Counted from the stretch's first letter, positions 1-7,310 are shown. The stretch is DNA of 37,235 nucleotides from Candidatus Terraquivivens tikiterensis (GCA_003056285.1 NDWU01000001.1:1-37235); one strand, 5' to 3'. Made by a program: numbers and translations. Notes: generated by a model not told the origin, from the letters alone.

Positions 1-868
1 GAAGCTCCAGAAGTTGTTTATCATGGCGTTTGCTTTATTGCTATGGTTACTTTCTCTTATTCCCTTAAGCTTTCCAAGCACTATCTCTGATACGCTAAGC
101 GCATATGCGTCTTCAATTATGGTTTTTATCATAGCGTTTATTGCATGCCTGAAGCGCCTCTGCCTAATCCTGTACAGCTTCCTAAGATTTTTTGATGTCT
201 TGGCTCTGTTTACCCTCGCAAGCCTGCTCTGCTCTTTTGCTATCCGCTTAGTCCAGTACCACCAGTCCGCCAGAACCGCTTTACCCGAGAAGGCTATGGG
301 CTGCTTCAACCCTTCAAACCACACCATTGCTAAGTTTATTACGCCTAAGTCAATATAGAGGGGCTTATCGCCTCCACGCTTGGGAGGCTTCTCGACTTCG
401 ACAGCCATAAAGCCCCTCCACACTTCATCCACATCATCATAGAATATTTCAAGCCTTCCCTGTTTTCCATACCATTTCAAGCTTCCCTTATACCTCACTC
501 TAAGCCCATTTGGGAGGTATAGATACTTTCCTTCAACTCTGTAGCAGTCGTTCCTGATAACTATTCTCAGCTCCCTTTTTCCGTTCCTCTTCCAGTATCT
601 CGGCATCGAGATTTTTGCTATGTGTTTTGGAAGTCTTCCTTTAGCCTCAAGCCTCGTTGTTCTTGTTTATTATCTGCTGGGCTGTCGCCGAACCTACTAG
701 TGGAGCATACTTCCTGTACAGGTGTTTGGGATACCATGGGAACTTCCTGTAGTGTATGTATGCATGCCTGCGTTCAAAGTTCAGCTCATTATACAACCTA
801 GCGCAGTTGTCAGCTAACACCCATAGAGCTTTGTCACCTTCAACTACGAAGACGTTCGTTCTTTCCAA
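1..868 (-). pseudogene. tnpB: IS200/IS605-type tnpB, partial and frameshifted
   Basis: TnpB-family (OrfB) RNA-guided nuclease of an IS200/IS605-type element, running off the left window edge. The first 73 codons (868 to 647, TTG start) have the usual N-terminal pattern ending in INKNNEA. Reading then continues in another frame without a stop to base 1: a segment starting RLEAKGRLPKHIAK, then a RuvC-I-like YIDLGVINLAM with its catalytic Asp. Related proteins have a short aromatic stretch between NNEA and RLEAKG; here it is missing. The junction sits on a short AGGCTTG sequence, so I infer a small deletion between direct repeats that also broke the frame. The C-terminal zinc ribbon lies outside the window. 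The gene is therefore probably dead as TnpB. Family assignment is firm; the deletion mechanism is inference. Confidence 0.88.
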
Positions 869-981
869 ACCTTAATCAGCCTCCGGATAACATCATCGTA
901 CGGCTCTCTAGGATGCACCTTCAGCCTCTTAAGCTCCTCTAAAGTATCCTTGCCTATCTTTACGGAGACCTTTTCTACCAT
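844..981 (-). CDS. Small DUF7557-like antitoxin-type protein upstream of tnpB
   Basis: A 45-residue ORF starting MVEKVSVKIGKDTLEELK and ending VWKERTSS, overlapping the tnpB start by about 25 bases in another frame. The pattern (short beta strand, then helix with LKRLKVHPREPYDDVIRRL) matches the small archaeal DUF7557-type proteins, which resemble ribbon-helix-helix antitoxins. Such proteins are often found next to archaeal tnpB or toxin genes; its job here is unknown. A TATA-like TTTAAATA lies about 25 bases upstream of the ATG, so the transcript is probably leaderless and carries tnpB as well. It may autoregulate the element. The reading frame is intact although tnpB behind it is broken. 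Confidence 0.6.
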   Translation of the reverse strand: MVEKVSVKIGKDTLEELKRLKVHPREPYDDVIRRLIKVWKERTSS

Positions 982-1004
982 CGACCACCACAGTAGCATT
1001 AGGT

Positions 1005-1017
1005 GGTATTTAAACTT
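1005..1017 (-). promoter_or_regulatory. TATA box of the tnpB element
   Basis: On the minus strand the sequence reads GTTTAAATACC. Its centre is about 28 bases upstream of the ATG at 981, the spacing expected for an archaeal leaderless promoter. It lies between the terminal palindrome and the first gene of the element. Confidence 0.5.
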
Positions 1018-1025
1018 ATCGACAA

Positions 1026-1055
1026 TTCATCCCACGGTTAAAACCGTAGGCTTTC
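1026..1055 (-). repeat. IS200/IS605 left-end palindrome
   Basis: The plus strand reads CCCACGGTTAAAACCGTAGG at 1031-1050, an imperfect hairpin. On the minus strand it is followed by ATGAAT, the common form of the subterminal left end of these elements. It marks the upstream boundary of the tnpB element and abuts the truncated nucleotidyltransferase gene at 1056. Confidence 0.65.
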
Positions 1056-1403
1056 TTGTCGAGTTTCTGTAAGGACTCTTTACTCGTCATCCTTTTCGGC
1101 TCCAGGGCCAGGGGCGAGGCTACGCCAGTAAGCGATTACGACTTATTAGCTGTAAAGCAGGAGCATATTGGAGATAGGCTTATCATAAGGTGGCCAGCAC
1201 AGATATTCGCTTATAGCATAGATGAGGTAGATAAGGAGATAGAAAACCTCAACACGATAGTATTGGACGCTCTGGTGGAAGGGGTTCTCCTATGCGGAGA
1301 TAGGCTGCTTTTCCAAAAACTACGAAACAAAGTGGATAACGTTGTGAAGAAAAGAAACCTACATAAAACAAAAATCGGATGGGTCCCAGTAAGCAACCGC
1401 TAA
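1056..1403 (+). pseudogene. MNT-type nucleotidyltransferase, 5' end cut off by IS605 insertion
   Basis: Minimal nucleotidyltransferase domain: residues about 10-30 read VILFGSRARGE followed by SDYDLL, the GSx10DxD catalytic motif. Family members act as antitoxins that AMPylate a partner HEPN protein. Normal members have 15-30 residues before the VILFGS strand; here only about ten are left, the first codon is a TTG, and the bases immediately upstream are the IS605 palindrome with an in-frame stop. So the original 5' end was probably replaced by the element. The C-terminus (KTKIGWVPVSNR) looks natural. No intact HEPN gene follows; 1404-1749 may hold decayed remains of one. It could still be translated from the TTG. 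Confidence 0.65.
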
Positions 1404-1749
1404 GGCGTTTTTGATGGAGCACAAACATATTCGCCTAGCTGTTCTACAATCTTCCCTCACAGTCTGCCAATACACTCTGACCAGAAGCATCCCAAGCAAG
1501 CGCTCTGGGTAGGACTTCAGGGATAGCGTGGTTATCCGCTATCTCTCGAGGTCTCTCATTAAAAGCAGCCAATCCATTAATACCAATTGCGCGGCATCGA
1601 ACACCAAATCCTTCGCCGAAATTATTTTAACCTTTTCCCAAAAGCTTAAGCAAAAGTTTAACGGCATATTCCAAAACCTCAACCGTGCCGGCGAAAGTAG
1701 AAGTAGCTCCCATAAAAGCTAGAGAAGAGATGATGCGGCATAGCCCACT
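1404..1749. other. No intact gene; possible decayed HEPN remnant
   Basis: No convincing ORF. On the minus strand near 1560-1630 a short stretch reads like DLVFDAAQLVLMDWLLLM, which resembles a HEPN helix, but frames are broken and I cannot assign it. Confidence 0.3.
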
Positions 1750-2094
1750 CTATAACAGTTTGATCCAATACTCTTTCGCATCTTGTATGAGGACTCCTCC
1801 CTCCGCCCTTCTGAACTCCTCTGGCGTGTATAGGAGCAACTCGACGGAGAACTCCGTTGACAGCAGGCCCCTAACCAGCACGTACCTTTCTCCTAGGCTG
1901 AGCTTCTGGAATGCGGACGATACCACTATCAAGTCTATATCGCTATCGTGTAGCCAATCGCCCCTAGCATAGCTCCCGAACAGGTACACTTCCGCATCGC
2001 CTAGCTTCTTTTTAACCCTCCTAACAAAGTCTTTGAGAGCGTCCTTAACCTCCTTCGGAGCCCTCAGCTCATCCAAGCCCTGCGACCCTGCCAA
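1750..2094 (-). CDS. MNT nucleotidyltransferase antitoxin (HEPN partner)
   Basis: A 114-residue minimal nucleotidyltransferase. The strand VYLFGSYARGDW followed by HDSDIDLIVV gives the GSx10DxD motif that binds Mg-ATP. MNT proteins of this type neutralise HEPN ribonucleases, in studied systems by AMPylating a tyrosine of the toxin (family knowledge). The start is a TTG inside the end of the upstream HEPN gene (26-base overlap), so the two are translationally coupled. Codon use and length are normal and no damage is visible. A second MNT gene, damaged, lies 350 bases away on the other strand. Confidence 0.85.
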   Translation of the reverse strand: MAGSQGLDELRAPKEVKDALKDFVRRVKKKLGDAEVYLFGSYARGDWLHDSDIDLIVVSSAFQKLSLGERYVLVRGLLSTEFSVELLLYTPEEFRRAEGGVLIQDAKEYWIKLL

Positions 2095-2470
2095 CCTCCC
2101 TCACCACGCTCTCGGCAACATCTACAAGCCTATTGGCTAAAGTTTTATCGATCGTCTCCCAAGGCCTCTCCAAGCCAGCATTAGGGTACATCGCTATGAC
2201 GTAATATGGCGAGAGCTCCGAGAGGCCAGCCTTCAGCTCGCAAGGCAATTCTAACCCCAACCCGCTAACCAACCTGGTGAGGTCGTGGGTTCTAGGAGGT
2301 CTGCTCCTCTTAAGAACGATGAAGGCAGCCTTCAACGCCTTCTCGACGGCCTGATGGGCTGCAAACAAAGCCCAGTTGGCCCTATTATTGAGTAGGGCCG
2401 ACCGTGCCTCCTCAAGGTCGACCAACGCCCCATCAAACCAGTCCTTAGCCTCCTCCCTAACCCTACTCAT
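2069..2470 (-). CDS. HEPN-domain protein (toxin of HEPN/MNT pair)
   Basis: A 133-residue all-helical HEPN protein. Residues 1-50 include WFDGALVDLEEAR and WALFAAHQAVEKALKA, the classic HEPN helix pair. RSRPPRTHDL at about 54-63 supplies an R-x(4-6)-H type motif, and SPYYVIAMYPN is typical of the archaeal branch. HEPN proteins of this group are RNases whose activity is held by the adjacent MNT protein. The ATG at 2470 has no strong Shine-Dalgarno. The order HEPN then MNT with overlapping frames is the standard arrangement. Confidence 0.85.
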   Translation of the reverse strand: MSRVREEAKDWFDGALVDLEEARSALLNNRANWALFAAHQAVEKALKAAFIVLKRSRPPRTHDLTRLVSGLGLELPCELKAGLSELSPYYVIAMYPNAGLERPWETIDKTLANRLVDVAESVVREVGRVAGLG

Positions 2471-2506
2471 CTAAAACGGCCTCGAGCTAGGATACACTCC
2501 ATGACA

Positions 2507-2745
2507 TGTGAGCTACTCCACGGCTAAAGCCGGAGCTTCCAGCGTTCGCCGGGCTTTTCGCCTCCGGTCACATCTGCTGGTTCGCGGGGCTCACACCTCC
2601 GCCATCCCATGCCTCTCGTTAAGGCATGGGCTATTCTGCCAGCCCAACCTCGGCCAATATGGCTTCATGGGTCATCGGAACATTTCTAAACGATATATTT
2701 GAATTTTGCACATTCATTCCAGAGCTAAAGCTCTAGGTTTTCTGG
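2507..2745 (-). mobile_element. IS605-derived mini-element with three palindromes
   Basis: Three hairpins lie in 240 bases: 2516-2535 (CTCC-A-CGGC TAAA GCCGGAG), 2606-2630 (CCCATGCC, nine bases, GGCATGGG; perfect) and 2719-2737 (AGAGC TAAA GCTCT). On the minus strand the last is followed by ATGAAT like the left end at 1031, and the first is followed by a GTAGCTCAC that also occurs at 10155-10163. So both ends of an IS200/IS605-like unit seem present with no transposase between them. Between them is an AT-rich promoter-like stretch (2690-2710). I read it as a non-autonomous deletion derivative; it could also encode a structured RNA. Confidence 0.5.
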
Positions 2746-3190
2746 GCATCCATTTTTATAAAGAGCGGGTTGAAACCGAAGGGCTCAACCTTCTAAGTTT
2801 TTGGATTTCTTGAATTAGTTGACTTCCTGGTTTCCGTTGGAATTTGGATCGCCTTAAATCCATGCGTCCCTGTCGGAGTTTCTCGGGGACTCCTTGCCCT
2901 GCTGCCTAGCACCCTCGGCGATGAGGCCCGGGCAAGGGGTATGAGGATGAGGCCGTGTAGCACGGCCTAACGGATGCCGTGAGGGGGCGAGGCCGCACAC
3001 GGCTGATGCGGGTCGTTTTACGATACAAAGACGACGCAGACGGCTCCTGCCCTTTCCGTCCGGATGCCTCCGTGCCGCGGACGTGCCTTTCGGCATGCCC
3101 CTGAAAGAGGGGCAGGGGGCTCCTCGCACTGCCCCCTGATGAGCCCGAAGGGCGCTCCCTTGCGCAAGGAGCACCGGCGAAGGGGGAGGA
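2746..3190. other. GC-rich hairpin-laden leader; no supported gene
   Basis: No convincing gene. An open stretch without a start codon at about 2800-2968 on the plus strand reads like a hydrophobic fragment (FLELVDFLVSVGIWIALNPC). Hairpins: 2951-2967 (GGCCGTG/CACGGCC, 3-base loop), 3097-3113 (GCCCCT/AGGGGC), 3113-3138 (CAGGGGGC/GCCCCCTG, 10-base loop) and the palindrome CCTTGCGCAAGG at 3158-3169. They lead straight into the 3200 gene. Confidence 0.4.
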
Positions 3191-3199
3191 GTGGTCTGC

Positions 3200-3466
3200 G
3201 TGAAAAGTTTTGAATACGCACTGGTGACGGCGGGCGAGGTCGGTGACGTTGGGCACGCGATAGCAAGCGCAATCAAAGATGTCGTAATGTCCGTGATAGA
3301 TTTCTTGGTACCCATAGTGAACACGGTCGCCATCTCGCTGATTCTTATAGGTCTGCTTTTGATTGCGCTGAGGCAGGAGTTCTACGGAATTAGGTTAATC
3401 CTGGGCGGCGGAGTCTCGTTGATCATCCTTCACCTCGTTTTGCCCGTCGTCCTATCTTTCCTGTGA
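3200..3466 (+). CDS. Small two-helix membrane protein, VirB2/CedA1-like
   Basis: An 88-residue protein starting at GTG 3200, chosen because GAGGAG lies 8 bases upstream; a GTG at 3191 is in frame but overlaps that site. After an N-terminal helix (SFEYALVTAGEVGDVGHAIA) come two hydrophobic segments, about residues 32-56 and 66-88, joined by a short basic turn (LRQEFYGIR). This is the size and shape of VirB2-type conjugative pilins and of CedA1/TedC, the pilin-like subunits of archaeal DNA-import systems. The similarity is architectural only; I cannot align it reliably. The HerA/VirB4-like membrane ATPase 2 kb downstream is what makes the idea attractive. It could also be an unrelated small membrane protein. 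Confidence 0.6.
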   Translation: MKSFEYALVTAGEVGDVGHAIASAIKDVVMSVIDFLVPIVNTVAISLILIGLLLIALRQEFYGIRLILGGGVSLIILHLVLPVVLSFL

Positions 3467-3867
3467 CGCTGGAGCCTTCCTGAGGGCCAACTTGCTGTCG
3501 GCTTTGCACGCTGGCAGTTGAGGCTCGAGCGCGAACACGAATCTGTGACCATAAGCAGTACGGCATCCTATCTTCCCAGCGAATTGAAAGGTTATCCAAG
3601 GATTACGACCGCCCGCTCGAGGCCGCATTCGCTGGCACGTAGAGACTGACAGCAAGGTAATCTCGAGGATGCTTACTGTTAATTTGAGACCGAATTCGTA
3701 AAGAGGAGGACGCAGCCTTTCAAAATTTACCGAGATAGGTGCCTGCTTCTGAACGTAAGCTCGGGGATTTATCCGTTGAGAAGATGTTCTTCGAGCAGGA
3801 TGTGCTGGATGACAGAAGGTTTGTCGGGAAATCATAAGACAAGCCGCAGGCTACGTTGCTAGCGGGT

Positions 3868-3898
3868 GCCGGCCGCGGCCGGCCAACCTCCCCTATTT
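3868..3898 (+). terminator. Perfect GC palindrome followed by T run
   Basis: GCCGGCCGCGGCCGGC at 3868-3883 is its own reverse complement, and CAACCTCCCCTATTTTTT follows. A GC hairpin plus U run would act as an intrinsic terminator. Related GCCAAC-TCC-T(n) strings occur at 4392-4410 and 8745-8768. Confidence 0.35.
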
Positions 3899-4020
3899 TT
3901 TGCCCATCGAAGGGCACCCCCGCACCTTTCCGGATCATGCGGGGGAAAGGGGGAGCGGCCCCGCGGCCTCAGGCCACCTGCTTGAGGTTGCTATGAGCCT
4001 TATCCAAGGTGTGAGGAAGA

Positions 4021-4113
4021 ATGGATGAATACGTTCTCCTGCTGGAGCTGGGCCTTCTACTTGGAGACGAGGAGGCCGTCGAGGAACTCAAAAAGGTGCT
4101 TTGTGTACTGTGA
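4021..4113 (+). CDS. Possible 30-residue acidic/leucine-rich peptide
   Basis: ATG at 4021 opens a frame reading MDEYVLLLELGLLLGDEE and then AVEELKKVLCVL. Its ATG overlaps the TGA of an upstream open frame (ATGGATGA), as in coupled genes. No family recognised; it may be a chance frame or gene remnant. Confidence 0.2.
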   Translation: MDEYVLLLELGLLLGDEEAVEELKKVLCVL

Positions 4114-4387
4114 GGGCAAAGCGAGAAGGCATAATTAAACGATTGGTTGTCGAAGGGTAACGCATCGAGGCCAAGGGCTTGCGGCCGACTGGCAACGCTT
4201 CCCTGCGCATCCTTAGAAGAAACTCTCCTGAAGGGCTTGTTCAGATCTTCCTGGAGGAAAGGGGCGCAAAGCCTTAGGCGAACGGATGAAAAATACGACG
4301 CAGCATAACCTGACGTGATTAGATACGACGGCACCTTACCTCATTTGCTCACGTGAAATGAGACGCTATAAACACCAAGACCAACAA

Positions 4388-4479
4388 GCCAGCCAACTTC
4401 CTCCTTTTTCTTTGAGCTTTCCCGCCTTCGCTGGCGGCGTCCGGTCCACGATCCCGGACGGAGGGGGAAGTTGGCTGGC
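4388..4479. other. Candidate three-way-junction structured element
   Basis: Outer stem: GCCAGCCAACTTC (4388-4400) pairs perfectly with GAAGTTGGCTGGC (4467-4479), 13 bp. Inside are two further perfect hairpins: CCGCC/GGCGG (4422-4437, 6-base loop) and GTCCGG/CCGGAC (4439-4459, 9-base loop). The fold is a closed three-way junction of 92 bases with no coding signal. Either strand could be transcribed. Function unknown: structured RNA, recombination site or transposon end. Confidence 0.4.
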
Positions 4480-4578
4480 AGATGCTGGATGCATGCCTTG
4501 TCCATGCATCCTGTGCAGCGTGGTTCCGGTTCCGTTCCGGCGTCGGACGGCCTTGTACGTCCTGACGATAATTATACC

Positions 4579-4695
4579 ATGCCGGTGCGGCCTTGCCCGC
4601 TCGGCATGAGCCGGACCATGCTGCACGTAGCCATCGCGTACTTCGCGGTATTCAGCGGTTTCAAATACTTTCAAAATTTCTTTGAGGCCGTATGA
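4579..4695 (+). CDS. Possible single-TM peptide
   Basis: A frame of 38 codons (or 29 from the ATG at 4606) ending in a hydrophobic/aromatic helix, HVAIAYFAVFSGFKYFQNFF. ATAATTATA at 4568-4576 could be a TATA box, which would favour the inner ATG at 4606. No family recognised. If the surrounding locus is a DNA-transfer machine this could be a minor membrane subunit, but that is speculation. Confidence 0.3.
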   Translation: MPVRPCPLGMSRTMLHVAIAYFAVFSGFKYFQNFFEAV

Positions 4696-4769
4696 GGATC
4701 TTGCTATCCCCTAAGGAGCTAGGGCCTTGCTAAGGGTCGCAACGATACATCACGGAGTTTGGTAAGGGC

Positions 4770-4918
4770 CGTCAGCCTCCGGGCGGAAAGCTCCGGTATT
4801 GCGGGCAGGATTTTCCAGTAAAGAACACAAGCAGGACCTGTCCAGGATGCGGGCGTTTGTACAATCGCAGGTCTTTAAGTGCAAGTACTGTGGTTACGAA
4901 GCCGATAGGTACTCGTAG
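4770..4918 (+). pseudogene. tnpB: tnpB zinc-ribbon fragment
   Basis: On the plus strand one frame reads VKNTSRTCPGCGRLYN and the next frame QVFKCKYCGYEADRYS then a stop. Together they rebuild the CxxC...CxxC zinc ribbon (OrfB_Zn_ribbon) of IS605-type TnpB, split by a one-base frameshift near 4868. The rest of tnpB is not recognisable upstream, and no catalytic RuvC part is seen. This shows that the GC-rich region has also been hit by IS605-type elements. Confidence 0.7.
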
Positions 4919-5159
4919 CATGCGCGAACATGCTCGGCGTGGAGGCGGGTTCGTCTCGGGTGTCCTCAATGAAATGATCGGGATGGAGGGGTCAGTAGAT
5001 GTAATGGAAGAGAAAGAACCTTGCAAACCTCTACCTAGCTCGAACCCTTACATGTCCAGGATGCTCCTAGGGACTGTCTTGTACGCCAAGATGCTTTCCG
5101 CTCCGCTGAGCGCAAGCGATTCTACGATGCCCGCGCCTCCTTCGGTCGATGCCCGAAGC
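4919..5159. other. No supported gene
   Basis: Follows the tnpB zinc-ribbon fragment and probably includes its 3' flank. I see no intact coding frame. Confidence 0.3.
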
Positions 5160-5370
5160 CCCACCGCGTAAAAGCGGTCGCCCCCAGCACGACGGGGGCG
5201 ATTCGGGGAGCCCTTCAGTGTTCCGCCCCTTGAAGCCCGAGGCATTCGGGGAAGCGTGGGCGAGGCGCACGGCTTAGAGCTGCGGGTACCTTAGTGCGGC
5301 CATGCGCATTCTGCCCATGCGACCCCTGAAGGGCTCCCCTTGAATGCTTCGGGCCTCTCCAGAAGGAGGT
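5160..5370 (+). promoter_or_regulatory. Structured leader upstream of the membrane ATPase
   Basis: Two simple hairpins, ACCGC/GCGGT (5163-5178) and TCGCCCCC/GGGGGCGA (5178-5201, 8 bp perfect), are followed by an interleaved pair of inverted repeats. GGGGAGCCCTTCAG (5205-5218) pairs with CTGAAGGGCTCCCC (5326-5339), and GAAGCCCGAGGCATTC (5232-5247) pairs with GAATGCTTCGGGCCTC (5342-5357, 14 of 16). The order A-B-A'-B' is a pseudoknot topology. It ends at the AAGGAGGT ribosome-binding site (5363-5370), so folding could control translation. It could also be a recombination or transfer-origin site. Confidence 0.4.
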
Positions 5371-5382
5371 GCGGGTCGTTGG

Positions 5383-7035
5383 TTGGAAGGAAAAGGGTCG
5401 GGCTTTGCGAATGTTGCAGAGCGCATTCCGGTGGGGTGTCGTTTGGTGTGGGCTAGGGTAATCGCCGTGCTGGCGTGCGCATTCCTGCTGGCTGGCCTAG
5501 CCGTCTACGGGTTCTTGCAGGTTCAGCAGGAGCTGTACGAGCGCGGTATGCTGGAAAGGGTGCCGGGAGGGCCTAGGTCTCCGATAAGCATCGGAGACGT
5601 GGCAGCGTACGGAGCCGCGACGTTGGCGCCCCTAGCCTCGGCGGCCCTCTTTTGGAGGGCATTCGTGGAGAGGGGAAGGCTGCTCGGCGTCGTTAGGTAC
5701 AGGGACTTCGTAAGGCACCTTCTCGTATTCGGCCCTACAGGCTCTGGAAAGACGACCGTGGCCAAGAAGGCCCTCATAATGTCGCTGAGGCACGGGTCAA
5801 GGGTCGTCGTCCTAGACTGGAAGGGGGAGTACGTCGGCTTCGTAAAAGGAGCTACGGTCATCCGCAAGATGGAAGTATTCACGCCCGCAGACTGGGAGGG
5901 CTACGAGCAGCACGCGATGGCCGTCGTGGACATCCTGTCCGACGTCCTGGACCTGACGGAGCCCCAGAGCTTCACGCTGTACAACGCCCTGGTGGAGCTG
6001 TACGAACTTAGGAAGGGACAGAGGGTCACGGCCACCGACGTCATGAACCACATAGGAGACATTCGCGACCGGGCGCTGACGCAGAGGAACGTAATGCAGG
6101 CAAACATATGCGAGGCCCTCATGCGGAGGATCCTGCCGTTGACGTTCGACGATAGGAGAAAGGCCTCGAACACGAGGGGCTCGGAAAGCGTCGTGATATA
6201 CGACCTGAGCTGCCTACCGACTTACCACCTGAAGAGCCTATACGGCCTAATAATACTTTGGAGGCTTTACAGGGAAGCCGCGAGGAACCCGGCCGCTCAA
6301 CCGTCCCTTCGGAGTTTGGTAATCGTCGAGGAATCCCAGAACTTCGTAAGGCCGAGGAGGGCTGAGAGGCCGCCTGGGATAGGGGAGCGCGTCGTAAACG
6401 AGCTTAGGAGCTACGGGTACGGCGTACTCATGATAAGCCCAGATCCTACGCAGCTTCCTTGGCACTTAGCCCGGGACGCAGGGGCTGTTATAAGCATAGG
6501 ATACCAGGGCCTTCCGGAGTTCTTATCGGACCTCCTAAGCTTTTACAGGTATGCCGACGCGAAGAAGCTGATAAGGGTAATATCGAAACTAAGAGCGTAT
6601 GTTTTCTCCAACTCGAGGCTTCACGTCAAGGAACTGCCCAAGCCCGTGAAGGGTACAGTAGACCTAGGGGTGGAGACCGTCGAGGAGGTAGTCGAGCCTG
6701 CCGTAGAGCCGCTGAGGCTTGGGGATGGGCCAAAGGCAGCTGGTGTTGAGGCTGCTCGCTGTGGAGAGAGGTGTGCCGTCGAGGAGCCCAGGCGTAGGAG
6801 CCTGGCGCTATTCGGCCATGACGTAGAGGAGGTGGAGCTCGGCGGGGACGTCAGCTACCTAAGGTGTACAGCGTGCGGCTTGACTGTGCCAATCACGGAT
6901 GCTGCTAGGCTAAAGGAAAATGCGTGCTCTGGAGAGGCAAGGACAAGGGCTCCGGCCGATGGGGCGAATGGTTACCATACTCGGCGAGAAAGCCCACGTC
7001 CTTTAGGCGTGGGATGGATCGCTTACAAATGGTGA
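5383..7035 (+). CDS. Membrane-anchored HerA/VirB4-like ATPase (CedB-like)
   Basis: A protein of 550 residues counted from TTG 5383, chosen because AAGGAGGT lies just upstream; an in-frame ATG at 5344 precedes that site. Two N-terminal membrane helices (about 24-46 and 75-95) are followed by a RecA-type motor: Walker A GPTGSGKTT (117-125), VVVLDWKGEYVG, Walker B LVIVEE (about 312-317), and a NELRSYGYGVLMISPDPTQLP segment typical of HerA/FtsK/VirB4 pumps. A C-terminal CTAC...C patch may bind zinc. N-terminal helices plus HerA core are the hallmark of CedB, the motor of crenarchaeal DNA import. The last 16 or so codons (RESPRPLGVGWIAYKW) are encoded by an IS605 terminal palindrome, so the native C-terminus has been replaced. 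Confidence 0.8.
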   Translation: MEGKGSGFANVAERIPVGCRLVWARVIAVLACAFLLAGLAVYGFLQVQQELYERGMLERVPGGPRSPISIGDVAAYGAATLAPLASAALFWRAFVERGRLLGVVRYRDFVRHLLVFGPTGSGKTTVAKKALIMSLRHGSRVVVLDWKGEYVGFVKGATVIRKMEVFTPADWEGYEQHAMAVVDILSDVLDLTEPQSFTLYNALVELYELRKGQRVTATDVMNHIGDIRDRALTQRNVMQANICEALMRRILPLTFDDRRKASNTRGSESVVIYDLSCLPTYHLKSLYGLIILWRLYREAARNPAAQPSLRSLVIVEESQNFVRPRRAERPPGIGERVVNELRSYGYGVLMISPDPTQLPWHLARDAGAVISIGYQGLPEFLSDLLSFYRYADAKKLIRVISKLRAYVFSNSRLHVKELPKPVKGTVDLGVETVEEVVEPAVEPLRLGDGPKAAGVEAARCGERCAVEEPRRRSLALFGHDVEEVELGGDVSYLRCTACGLTVPITDAARLKENACSGEARTRAPADGANGYHTRRESPRPLGVGWIAYKW

Positions 7036-7310
7036 TAAAAGTTCAAAGCGAGTCGCTTGGATGCGGCCTGATCCAAAGGCCCGAATAAGGCTCCAGGCCG
7101 AAAAGGGTGGGGGAAGGTTCGGGCAGAGGCGTCCTGAATATAGGGCTCGCTCAGGGGCTAAGCTCCCTGCGGGAGCCGTTAATGGGGTGGTGGCACACCC
7201 ATTGCAGATAGCCCTGGAGCCATGAGGGAGCGAATGCTACCGCAGATGTGCTCCAGAGCGTTGAAGGGGCTGTGTGCGAGAATCCCATGGCTAAAGCCGT
7301 GGAAGTGTCA
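6986..7310 (+). mobile_element. IS605-type element remnant without transposase
   Basis: A left-end-like palindrome (GCCCACG...CGTGGGATGGA, 6992-7016) and a second palindrome (CCCATGGCTAAAGCCGTGG, 7284-7302) flank about 270 GC-rich bases. A frame in between ends AVNGVVAHPLQIALEP at about 7224, which resembles the tail of some archaeal TnpB proteins; no catalytic part remains. I read this as an internally deleted IS605-like copy inserted in the 3' end of the ATPase gene. The tail assignment is weak. Confidence 0.45.

Larger units (their letters stand above)
3467..4387. other. GC-rich region of broken frames and hairpins
   Basis: Short coding-like stretches occur in changing frames: one on the plus strand ending at 3642 (…QRIERLSKDYDRPLEAAFAGT), one ending at 3836 (…DLSVEKMFFEQDVLDDRR…) and one ending at 4032. 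None has a recognisable family or full length. 3868-3883 is a perfect 16-base palindrome (GCCGGCCGCGGCCGGC) followed by a T run, and 3917-3945 is a hairpin (CCCCCGCA/TGCGGGGG). This looks like decayed genes plus structured DNA or RNA. Confidence 0.35.

Noticed and set aside
14-358. Hydrophobic plus-strand frame of 114 codons
   Set aside because: It is antisense to the RuvC part of tnpB, whose minus-strand frame shows clear family motifs.
2906-3333. Several minus-strand open frames in GC-rich DNA
   Set aside because: Overlapping Pro/Arg-rich frames with no family pattern; the plus-strand membrane protein with a ribosome-binding site is better supported.
3969-4334. Minus-strand 121-codon frame rich in Ser
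   Set aside because: Composition typical of an antisense shadow; coding-like pieces lie on the plus strand.
4366-5270. Minus- and plus-strand frames of 65-104 codons
   Set aside because: They overlap the hairpins and the tnpB zinc-ribbon fragment and show no conserved pattern.
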